Of a DNA stretch of 64,000 bases, positions 7,997 to 15,387 are shown piece by piece. A model generated the notes under the pieces. That model was not told the DNA's origin and ran no database searches. It saw nothing but the letters and a program-made list of their open reading frames with translations. Made by a program: the position numbers and the translations under genes. The stretch lies in the NCBI RefSeq assembly GCF_900101465.1, contig NZ_FMZM01000003.1, positions 62,001-126,000 of the forward strand. The letters are read 5' to 3'. The stretch is from Nocardioides lianchengensis (GTDB lineage Bacteria > Actinomycetota > Actinomycetes > Propionibacteriales > Nocardioidaceae). Within the stretch, counting starts at the first letter, position 1. Every line of letters starts with the position of its first letter.

Positions 7997-8878
7997 GTGA
8001 GCGAGGTGCTGCTGCGGCCGATGCGGGTCGAGGACGTGCCGGTGGCGGAGCGGCTGAGCGCGGAGAGCTTCTACGAGCTCGACGTGCGGCTGCACCGGCC
8101 CGGCCTGCCGGTCCCGGAGCGGCGCCCGCCGACCCGCGCGGACAACTGGATCACCCGGACCACCCACTTCCTCGACACCGACCCGGGCGGCTGCTGGGTG
8201 GCCGAGGTGGACGGCGAGCTGGTCGGGTTCGCAACGTCCTTCGTGCGCGAGCTGACCTGGTTCCTCGCGACCTTCGCCGTACGCCCGGGCCTGCAGGGTC
8301 GGGGCCTCGGCAAGCGGCTGCTCGACGCGGCGATGGAGCACGGGCGCGGCTGCCTGCGCGGGATGCTGTCGGCCTCGTCGGACCCGAAGGCCGTGCGCCG
8401 CTACCGCCTGGCGGGCTTCTCGTTGCACCCGCAGATGTTCCTGTCCGGCACCGTCGACCGCTCCGCGATCCCGGTGGTGGGCAAGGTGCGGGAGGGCACG
8501 GCCGGCGACGTCGACCTGCTCGACTCCCTCGACCGCCGGACCCGCGGGTCGGCGCACGGGCCCGACCACGCGCTGATGCTGGCGTCCTGGCGGCTGCTGG
8601 TCTCCGACACCTCGACCGGGTCGGGCTACGCGTACGCCGGCCCCGACGGCAGCCTGGCCCTGCTCGCGGCCAGCGACCGCCGTACGGCGAGCCGCCTGCT
8701 CTGGGCCGTCCTGGCCGACACGACCGGCGAGACGCTCGTCCCGCACCTCACCGCGGCCAACGAGTGGGCGGTGGACGTGGGCCTGGCGGCACGCCTCGAC
8801 CTGCACCAGGAGGGCTACCTGGGACTTCGCGGGATGAAACCGCCCGCGCCGTACGTTCACAACGGCGCCCTGCTGTGA
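7997..8878 (+). CDS. GNAT-family N-acetyltransferase
   Basis: This 293-residue protein has its recognisable GNAT domain in the first 145 residues. The acetyl-CoA loop is AVRPGLQGRGLGKRLLDAAM (Q/RxxGxG/A pattern), preceded by the strand GCWVAEVDGELVGFATSF. The C-terminal half (about 160-293) looks like a second, degenerate acetyltransferase fold without a clear acetyl-CoA loop. The substrate is unknown. The GTG start is supported by the -10 box just upstream. It is divergent from glycerate kinase and 40 bases before nadA. Confidence 0.75.
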   Translation: MSEVLLRPMRVEDVPVAERLSAESFYELDVRLHRPGLPVPERRPPTRADNWITRTTHFLDTDPGGCWVAEVDGELVGFATSFVRELTWFLATFAVRPGLQGRGLGKRLLDAAMEHGRGCLRGMLSASSDPKAVRRYRLAGFSLHPQMFLSGTVDRSAIPVVGKVREGTAGDVDLLDSLDRRTRGSAHGPDHALMLASWRLLVSDTSTGSGYAYAGPDGSLALLAASDRRTASRLLWAVLADTTGETLVPHLTAANEWAVDVGLAARLDLHQEGYLGLRGMKPPAPYVHNGALL

Positions 8879-8906
8879 CGTTTACGGCCCCGCACGAGCA
8901 CAGGAA

Positions 8907-8912
8907 TACGAT
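8907..8912 (+). promoter_or_regulatory. -10 element for leaderless nadA
   Basis: TACGAT ends six bases before the nadA ATG at 8919. No Shine-Dalgarno sequence is present. Confidence 0.5.
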
Positions 8913-8918
8913 CCCGAC

Positions 8919-10091
8919 ATGACGACCGTCGACCTTCCGCTGCTGCCGCTCGGCCGTGGCACCGACATCGCCTCCGAGCGTGGCGTCGACTGCCCCGGGG
9001 ACCTGCCCGCAGCGTCCGACCCCGACCTGGTGGCGCGGGCGCAGGCGGCCAAGGCCGCGCTCGGGGAGCGGGTCTTCGTGCTCGGTCACCACTACCAGCG
9101 CGACGAGGTCATCCAGTTCGCCGACGTGACCGGCGACTCCTTCAAGCTGGCCCGCGACGCGGCCGCCCGGCCGGACGCCGAGTTCATCGTCTTCTGCGGC
9201 GTGCACTTCATGGCCGAGTCCGCCGACATCCTCACCGGCCCGGACCAGAAGGTGATCCTCCCCGACCTCGCCGCCGGCTGCTCGATGGCCGACATGGCCC
9301 GGATCTTCCAGGTCGAGAAGACCTGGGACGCCCTGACGGCCGCCGGGATCGCCGACTCGGTCGTCCCGGTGACCTACATGAACTCCAGCGCCGACATCAA
9401 GGCGTTCTGCGGCCGCAACGGCGGCGTCGTGTGCACCTCCAGCAACGCCGAGACCGCGCTGGAGTGGGCGTTCGACCAGAAGCCGGACGCCAAGATCCTG
9501 TTCCTGCCCGACCAGCACCTCGGCCGGAACACCGCCGTGCTGAAGATGGGCATCCCGCTCGACCAGTGCGTCGTCTGGAACCCGCTGAAGCCCAACGGCG
9601 GCCTGACCGCCGAGGAGCTGCAGAACGCCCGGATGATCCTGTGGAAGGGCCACTGCTCGGTGCACGGGCGCTTCTCCCCGGAGGTCGTCGACGAGCTGCG
9701 CGCGACCATCCCGGACGTCCAGATCCTGGTGCACCCCGAGTGCCAGCACGAGGTGGTGCTCAAGGCCGACCTGGTCGGCTCGACGGAGTTCATCATCCAG
9801 ACCATCGAGGCGGCCCCGGCCGGCTCCAGCTGGGCGATCGGCACCGAGCTCAACCTGGTCCAGCGGCTCGCGAAGGCCCACCCGGACAAGCACATCACGT
9901 TCCTCGACAAGACGGTCTGCTACTGCTCGACGATGAACCGGATCGACCTCCCCCACTTCGTGTGGGCGCTGGAGTCGCTGGTCGCCGGGACGGTGCCCAA
10001 CCAGATCACCGTCGACCCCGAGACCGAGAGGTGGGCGCTGACCGCGCTGGAGCGGATGCTCGCCCTCCCGGGGCGCACCCACAAGGACTGA
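8919..10091 (+). CDS. nadA: Quinolinate synthase A
   Basis: This 390-residue NadA condenses iminoaspartate with dihydroxyacetone phosphate to quinolinate for NAD synthesis, using a 4Fe-4S cluster. Hallmarks are VLGHHYQRDEVIQFADVTGDS near the N-terminus (the quoted part is split by the substrate-binding HHYQ), the cysteines in AAGCSMADM, GGVVCTSSN, HPECQHEV and KTVCYCSTMNRI, and FLPDQHLGRNT. It is of the long NadA type. nadB and nadC are not adjacent in this window. The -10 box right before the ATG indicates a leaderless transcript. Confidence 0.95.
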   Translation: MTTVDLPLLPLGRGTDIASERGVDCPGDLPAASDPDLVARAQAAKAALGERVFVLGHHYQRDEVIQFADVTGDSFKLARDAAARPDAEFIVFCGVHFMAESADILTGPDQKVILPDLAAGCSMADMARIFQVEKTWDALTAAGIADSVVPVTYMNSSADIKAFCGRNGGVVCTSSNAETALEWAFDQKPDAKILFLPDQHLGRNTAVLKMGIPLDQCVVWNPLKPNGGLTAEELQNARMILWKGHCSVHGRFSPEVVDELRATIPDVQILVHPECQHEVVLKADLVGSTEFIIQTIEAAPAGSSWAIGTELNLVQRLAKAHPDKHITFLDKTVCYCSTMNRIDLPHFVWALESLVAGTVPNQITVDPETERWALTALERMLALPGRTHKD

Positions 10092-10172
10092 AGGCGCTCC
10101 TCCGGCGTTTTACCTACGCCCGGCGCGGGAATGCCCGCAGGTGACCTCATCTGCTGACGAAAGGGCGTTCTC

Positions 10173-10517
10173 GTGGCCGACACAGGCACCGAGCTGGGCG
10201 TGGACTGCTACGAGCTGTGGAACGCCGGCAACAGCCTCTACCCGACGATGGCCGCGGAGTTCGACAGCGCGGCCGAGAGCATCGACTCCACCTCGGTCGA
10301 GTGGGCGTTCAACCGCGACGCCAGCATCGGCCTCGGGGCGAACGGTCCGTTCGCCATCTGGTCGGCGTGCGCCAACATGCTCGACGACCGGCTGGCCGAG
10401 ACCGGGCGCAACCTGCGCGACACCGGCACCGCGCTGGTGCTGGCGGCGAACACCTACGCCGCCAGCGACGAGGCGGCCCGGGCCGAGTTCGAGAAGCGCA
10501 AGGCGGAGCTGGGCTGA
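10173..10517 (+). CDS. ESX/type VII substrate-like small helical protein (EspC-like)
   Basis: This 114-residue helical protein has the layout of EspC/WXG100-like type VII substrates: two long helices and, near the C-terminus, the motif YAASD, which fits the YxxxD/E export signal of ESX substrates. No exact WXG turn is present. The GTG start has AAAGGG upstream. The next gene overlaps its stop by one base, so the two proteins may be made and exported together. No ESX ATPase or channel gene is in the window. Assignment is by shape and motif only. Confidence 0.55.
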   Translation: MADTGTELGVDCYELWNAGNSLYPTMAAEFDSAAESIDSTSVEWAFNRDASIGLGANGPFAIWSACANMLDDRLAETGRNLRDTGTALVLAANTYAASDEAARAEFEKRKAELG

Positions 10518-11539
10518 TGAGCTACGAGGAGCTGGGCGCGCACGCGACCGAGATCGTCCGCAAGGCCAAGGAGTGGGAGCTGACCCGCCTGGGCTACACC
10601 GACATGGGCGACGGCACCTGGATGCCCCCGGCGGGCTACAGCTACGCCGACAATCAGCCCACCAACTACGGCGACCCCGGCGGGACGGCTACCCAGACGA
10701 CGTCGTCGCAGGACATGGTCGACCGTGACATGGCCGAGATCGACGGCAAGTACGACGACATCCCCGAGCTGTTCTCGCCCTTCACCTGGCTGCCCGACCC
10801 GACGTCCTTCGACGGCGCGATCACCGGGATGGAGAACGTCCAGGCCCGCCTCTCCGCGGGCGCCGAGGACACCACCGACCCGGCCAGCGGCTCCCCCGTG
10901 CCGGCCAACCTCGTCCTCGACGGGATGGACACCAGCTCCGACTACCTCGCCCGCTGGACCGGCGTCGCCGCGATGGCCTTCAAGCAGAACTTCGTCGACA
11001 CCTTCGAGTCGATCACCACCAACCAGTTCCTGGCCGCCAGCTACGTCAAGGGCGCGCTGGAGGCCGAGAAGTCGCTGTGGCACGCCGCGCGCGCCAACGT
11101 CGACCAGATCGCCGAGGACACCCTCACCGCGCTGGAACACATGGACGACTGCGGCAAGAACGAGTGGTCGATGGCCTTCACGGTCGCGGGGGCCGTGGTG
11201 GCGATCGCCGCCATCCCGTTCACCGGCGGCGCCTCCACCCTGGCCTTCACCGCCGTCGGCGGTGCGCTGTCGATCGGCGGCGCCGCCATCGGCAACACCG
11301 ATGACCCGCCCGAGCTGCCGATGGCCGGCGAGTCGCCCGAGGCCGTCTGCGACGCGATGCGCGAGGCGCTCCGGGAGCTGAAGTCCGAGATCTCGAAGGC
11401 CGAGCAGAAGGTCTACGACTCCATGGTCGACCTCAACAACATCCTGGCCGTCAACCGCAGCCTCTTCGTCGCGCCCCGGCCCGACCTGGCGGACTCCGGT
11501 CCCGGTGACATCCGCGACGACATGGGCGTGCCGCGATGA
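10517..11539 (+). CDS. Putative ESX-associated protein with WXG-like helical segment
   Basis: This 340-residue protein starts at ATG 10517 (TGATG overlap with the gene before). Residues about 140-220 hold a helical stretch with WTG at 147-149 (ARWTGVAAMAFKQNF), resembling the WXG turn of type VII substrates. About 228-262 is a Gly/Ala-rich hydrophobic segment (VAGAVVAIAAIPFTGGAST), and about 270-320 is a predicted coiled coil. The N-terminal 60 residues are Tyr/Gly/Pro-rich. I see no C-terminal toxin fold. It may be a secreted partner or pore-like component; the function is unknown. Confidence 0.5.
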   Translation: MSYEELGAHATEIVRKAKEWELTRLGYTDMGDGTWMPPAGYSYADNQPTNYGDPGGTATQTTSSQDMVDRDMAEIDGKYDDIPELFSPFTWLPDPTSFDGAITGMENVQARLSAGAEDTTDPASGSPVPANLVLDGMDTSSDYLARWTGVAAMAFKQNFVDTFESITTNQFLAASYVKGALEAEKSLWHAARANVDQIAEDTLTALEHMDDCGKNEWSMAFTVAGAVVAIAAIPFTGGASTLAFTAVGGALSIGGAAIGNTDDPPELPMAGESPEAVCDAMREALRELKSEISKAEQKVYDSMVDLNNILAVNRSLFVAPRPDLADSGPGDIRDDMGVPR

Positions 11540-12075
11540 ACCAGCCTGCTCCCGTCGTCCTCGGCACACCACCCGGCGGCCGGCGCGACCCGCTCGCCGA
11601 CCTCGACGCCCATGCGTCGACGCCGGACGGTCGGGTCGGCGTCCGGATCCGGGGCCGCAGCAGCCTGACCGTGACCCTGGCGCCCGGCTACTACGACCAG
11701 GTCACCGAGACCGAGCTGTCCCGCCAGCTCACCCAGCTCGCCCGGCTCGCGTTCGTGCAGCGCACCCGCGCCTACTACGAGCTGCGCAGCCGGGCGTTCG
11801 GTCGGACCGTCACCCGCGAGTCCTCGTCGTACGGCGCGCGCGACCTCTCGTTCACCGCCGGGCGGGCGAGCATCGTCGCCTCCGGCAGCTCGCCCGACGG
11901 GCGGATCCGGGTGACCGCGGCCGGGATGGAGTCCTGGACGGTCGACCTGGAGCCCGGCACGCTCGCGGCGTACGACGAGGCGGGGTTCTGCGCCGCCGTC
12001 GCCGCCGCCGGCCACGACCTCATCGAGGACCAGTTCCGCCAGATTCGGCGACTCAAGGACGAGATCTACGGGTAG
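11536..12075 (+). CDS. Hypothetical protein, third gene of the ESX-like triad
   Basis: This 179-residue soluble protein has an ATG overlapping the previous stop (ATGA). The N-terminal part has beta-rich GRVGVRIRGRSSLTVTLAPG. The C-terminal part (GRIRVTAAGMESWTVDLEPG followed by a helix) is reminiscent of YbaB/EbfC-like proteins that often accompany ESX substrate genes, but the resemblance is loose. It could be a chaperone or assembly partner of the two preceding proteins. An alternative is an unrelated cytoplasmic protein co-transcribed with them. Confidence 0.5.
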   Translation: MNQPAPVVLGTPPGGRRDPLADLDAHASTPDGRVGVRIRGRSSLTVTLAPGYYDQVTETELSRQLTQLARLAFVQRTRAYYELRSRAFGRTVTRESSSYGARDLSFTAGRASIVASGSSPDGRIRVTAAGMESWTVDLEPGTLAAYDEAGFCAAVAAAGHDLIEDQFRQIRRLKDEIYG

Positions 12076-12209
12076 GCCTCATCGCCGGCCACCGCGTCGC
12101 GAAACCCTTGGGTCGCTCGGCACCCGTCGAGTAGGTCACCACCTGATGCCAGGCTCGACTCCCCCACGGAACGGGCGGTTACCGGCTGAAGGTGGTGCGA
12201 TCATGACGT

Positions 12210-13034
12210 GTGCTCCGAACCGCCCGGGTCGTCCTCTGCAGTGACGACCCACGCGCGTCTCGCCTCACAGCGCTCACGCCGGCGAGGGACGGCGAGGGGC
12301 TCATGGTCTTCGAGACGGACAGCCGCTCGGCGATGTGGGAGGAGTTCCTCGCCTTGACCGCGGAGCTGGGGATCACTGTCCAACGAGGAGTGAAGTTCAG
12401 CGCCCAGGAAATCGCGCGGGCCGAGTGGTGTCATCTCCTGGGCACCTCGACCAACGGCTACCCGCAGCCGGAGAGCACCTATCGCGAGCGCACCTACGAC
12501 CTGACGTCCGCCTGCCCCACCTGCTGGATCGGGACGAGACAGGCGGCGCCCTTCCGCATGAAGGTCGCCCCGAAATGGGGTCGTCGCTCGCTCACTCAGA
12601 TGGTGTGGGTCTACGACGCCTGGTTCGTGGAGCCGCAGGCCTACCGCGAGGTCTTCGAGCCGTTCGGTATCGGCAGCCGGGAGGTGCTGATGCGTGGCGG
12701 CTCGACGATCGGCAACGCCGTGCAGCTCGTGATCGACGAGGTGGTCGCGCTGGACGAGTACCGCCAGGCCGGTGAACGGTGCGAGACCTGCGAGCAGTTC
12801 AAGTGGCGTGTCGGACTGACCGACTTCGCTCCCGGTCCCGTCGCGCCACCCCAGGGACCGATCGCGATGAGTGAGCAGTGGTACGGCTCCGGGGGCAAGG
12901 CCTTCCGGGCGACGCTGGTCAGACAGGACCTCGTCGCGGCGATGAGCGCCGCCCGGTTGAAGGGCGCGGACCTTCATCCGTGCATCCCCCGCGTCGATCC
13001 CGACGCATGGCTCCGACTCGGCGAGAACGGCTAG
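12210..13034 (+). CDS. Unknown protein with two CxxC motifs
   Basis: This protein has up to 274 residues and no signal peptide or membrane helix. Two CxxC pairs (CPTC about residue 106 and CETC about 191) could form one zinc site. Between them is an aromatic-rich region with WVYDAWFVEPQ. The layout recalls the double-CXXCG proteins of myxobacteria and some immunity proteins, but I cannot name a family. The start is uncertain: GTG 12210 gives a beta-strand-like N-terminus, while ATG 12303 has a better upstream GAGGGG. It follows the ESX-like triad with a 134-base gap in which I see nothing further. Base composition is slightly less GC-rich than its neighbours. Confidence 0.5.
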   Translation: MLRTARVVLCSDDPRASRLTALTPARDGEGLMVFETDSRSAMWEEFLALTAELGITVQRGVKFSAQEIARAEWCHLLGTSTNGYPQPESTYRERTYDLTSACPTCWIGTRQAAPFRMKVAPKWGRRSLTQMVWVYDAWFVEPQAYREVFEPFGIGSREVLMRGGSTIGNAVQLVIDEVVALDEYRQAGERCETCEQFKWRVGLTDFAPGPVAPPQGPIAMSEQWYGSGGKAFRATLVRQDLVAAMSAARLKGADLHPCIPRVDPDAWLRLGENG

Positions 13035-13073
13035 CCGCGCAGGGCGGCCGAGTCGGCGACGGCGTGAGCGACC

Positions 13074-14117
13074 TCAGCCGAGGGTCCGGGTCAGGGTCAC
13101 CGAGCGGTCCCGCGGGCCGGACGCGCCATCGTCGGCCTTCTCGAGCCCCTGGGTGACGCTCACGGTCAACGCGCCGCTCGAGCCCGCCGGCACGTCCCAG
13201 ACACCGAGGCCGCCCGAGGCGTCCGCGCGCACCGTGCGGGCCGCGGCCTCCCCGTCGAGGGTCAGCTCGACCTCGGCGGCCCCACGCGGGAGGTAGGCGA
13301 CCGGGGTGCCGTCCACCGGCAGCTGGACGGCCTGCAGGGAGAGGTCGAGGCCGGCGACCAGCCAGGCGCGGCCGTCCTCGGCCCAGCCGAGCTCCGGGTC
13401 GTAGGCGGTCAGCTGCGGTCCGGCTGTGCTGCAGGTCAGCCGCAGCTGCGTCCCGGCGGGCTCCCAGCCGGTCGCGGGGCAGTCCGCGGAGGGGATCTGG
13501 TCGGGGACGTCGTACAGCGCGGCGGCACGGCCGGGGTCGAGCTCGCCCGAGTCGACGTCGACGCTCTGCGCGACCCCGTCGTACGTCACCTCGAGGCGGG
13601 TGCCGTCGGCGTCGTCGACGGCCACGTAATAGCTGCGGGCGGTGCCGGAGGTGGTGCCGGGCCCGCTGACGGCGTACGGCGCGGGGAGCTCGTGACGCTC
13701 GTCGCCGGCGACCAGCGTCAGCGAGGTGGGCAGCGGGGTGCCACCCAGCACCCCCAGCAGGCCGGCCGGGGCCGAGCGGGCGTCGAAGGATATCCGGACC
13801 GGCACCAGGCCGCCCGAGCGCGGCGCGGCATGGTCCTCGCCGTCGGAGGACGCATCGGCGGACACCGACTCGACCGAGTCGCCCACGGTGAGCTCGATCG
13901 CGCCGACCGGGACCTGGACCGTCACGGTGCGCCCGTCGACGTCGCCGGCCGCCGGGATCACGGTCCCTGCGTCGGCGCGCTCGACACCCGTGAGCCGCAG
14001 GAGCAGCAGGACGAGCACGGTCAGCACGGTCACCACCGCGATGCCGAGGACCACCGGACGACGTCGCGCGCTACTCACCGTCGGGGTGTTCCCGGGGCCC
14101 GTCCGGGACAAACGCAC
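13074..14117 (-). CDS. Secreted or membrane-anchored hypothetical protein
   Basis: This 347-residue protein has an Arg-rich N-terminus, one membrane helix at about residues 22-42 and a large extracytoplasmic part rich in beta-strand patterns. There is one Cys pair (about residues 208 and 225). I recognise no enzyme motif. It lies six bases downstream of the GAF-histidine kinase gene, so it is probably co-transcribed, and it might be a target or partner of that kinase. The start could instead be a GTG 13 codons in (VSSARRRPVVLG). Confidence 0.55.
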   Translation of the reverse strand: MRLSRTGPGNTPTVSSARRRPVVLGIAVVTVLTVLVLLLLRLTGVERADAGTVIPAAGDVDGRTVTVQVPVGAIELTVGDSVESVSADASSDGEDHAAPRSGGLVPVRISFDARSAPAGLLGVLGGTPLPTSLTLVAGDERHELPAPYAVSGPGTTSGTARSYYVAVDDADGTRLEVTYDGVAQSVDVDSGELDPGRAAALYDVPDQIPSADCPATGWEPAGTQLRLTCSTAGPQLTAYDPELGWAEDGRAWLVAGLDLSLQAVQLPVDGTPVAYLPRGAAEVELTLDGEAAARTVRADASGGLGVWDVPAGSSGALTVSVTQGLEKADDGASGPRDRSVTLTRTLG

Positions 14118-14123
14118 CGGCGC

Positions 14124-15320
14124 TCAGGCGGGGAGCTCGAACCAGGCGCAGGTGCCGCCGTACGCCGCGTCGTTGAGGCCGATCCGGCCCCCGTGCGCCT
14201 CGACGATGCGGCGGCAGGTGGCCAGGCCGATGCCGGACCCCTCGACCTCGGTGCTCACCCGCGCCAGCGGCTGGAAGACCCGCTCCTGCTGGTCGGCCGG
14301 GATGCCGGGGCCGCGGTCGCACACCTCGACCCGCCAGTGGTCGCCGAGACGGGTGCTGTCGATCTCGATGTGGGCCGGCTGGCCCGCGCGGACGAACTTC
14401 GCGGCGTTGGCGATCAGGTTCTGCAGAACGGCGCGCAGCTGCACCGGGTCCCCGGTGACGACCGGAAGGTCGCCGACCTCGACGGTCGCGCCCGCCAGCG
14501 CGGTGGCGAGGTCCTCGCGCACGTCGCCGAGGACGGCGGCGAGGTCGACCGGCACCCGGCTGAGCTCGCCTCCGAGCCGGGCGAAGCTGAGCAGGTCGTC
14601 GATGAGGTCCTGCATCCGCTGGGCCCCGCTCGTGGCCCGGTCGATGAGGAAGGTGTCGCCGCCCTCCTCCTCGCTCTCCTCGGCGATCAGGCTCAGCGAC
14701 ATGGTCACCGCCGACAGCGGGTTGCGCAGGTCGTGGGCCACCTGCCCCGCGAACGCAGCCAGCACCTCGTTGGACCGCTCGAGCTCGGCCTGGGTGTCGC
14801 GCAGGTCCTCGACCGTGGTGCTGAGCTCGCGGGTGCGCAGCTCCAGCTCCAGCAGGTCGACCACCCGGTCGGCCAGATGGACCAGCGCGGCCTCCTGGGC
14901 GTCGGAGAGCGAGCGGACCACGGTGTCGAACACGCAGAGGGTGCCGATCAGCGTGCCTTCGGGGGTCCGCAGCGGGTGGGTCGCGTAGAACCGGACGTCG
15001 CCGATGACGCCGGTCACGAAGGGGTTGTCCCGGAACCGATCGTCCTGGCTCGCGTCGGGGACGATCACCGGGACGCCGCCCTGGAAGACGACGTTGCACA
15101 TCGAGTCCTCGCGGGCGCAGACCGAGGCCGCGAAGCCGGCCGTGGCGATCTGGTGCTGCTCGGTGTCGGTGATCAGGTTGATCGTCGCCATCGGCACGTC
15201 GGCCACCTGGGCGGCGATCTCGACCAGGGAGACGAGGTCGCTGCGTGGCGGTCGCGTGACCACCTGGTAGCGCCCGATCTGGGCGACGCGCACCTCGTCC
15301 GTGGTGACGCTCAGGGTCAC
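14124..15320 (-). CDS. GAF-domain sensor histidine kinase
   Basis: This 398-residue cytoplasmic sensor kinase has a GAF domain at about residues 25-165 (with FYATHPLRTPEGTLIGTLCVFD). A HisKA domain follows, with phosphoacceptor His in AGQVAHDLRNPLSAV (about 205), then a HATPase with N box NLIANAAKF, G1 DRGPGIP and G2 GSGIGLA. There is no membrane helix, so the signal is internal. The start is GTG 15320, chosen because AAGGAG stands seven bases upstream; longer in-frame extensions are Ala-rich shadows of the next gene's end. No response regulator is adjacent. Confidence 0.85.
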   Translation of the reverse strand: MTLSVTTDEVRVAQIGRYQVVTRPPRSDLVSLVEIAAQVADVPMATINLITDTEQHQIATAGFAASVCAREDSMCNVVFQGGVPVIVPDASQDDRFRDNPFVTGVIGDVRFYATHPLRTPEGTLIGTLCVFDTVVRSLSDAQEAALVHLADRVVDLLELELRTRELSTTVEDLRDTQAELERSNEVLAAFAGQVAHDLRNPLSAVTMSLSLIAEESEEEGGDTFLIDRATSGAQRMQDLIDDLLSFARLGGELSRVPVDLAAVLGDVREDLATALAGATVEVGDLPVVTGDPVQLRAVLQNLIANAAKFVRAGQPAHIEIDSTRLGDHWRVEVCDRGPGIPADQQERVFQPLARVSTEVEGSGIGLATCRRIVEAHGGRIGLNDAAYGGTCAWFELPA

Positions 15321-15387
15321 GGGCCGGCTCCTTCTGCTGTCGACGCCCTCCGGCCCGGAGTGTAGCCAGGCCGGACCGGGGTCCGGA

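Noticed and set aside
6124..8922. Long plus-strand frame over erpA and glycerate kinase
   Set aside because: It is antisense to two recognised genes and ignores the terminator at 6308.
12202..12243. ATG at 12202 as the start of the double-CxxC protein
   Set aside because: This frame ends after 13 codons; the real frame is that of GTG 12210.
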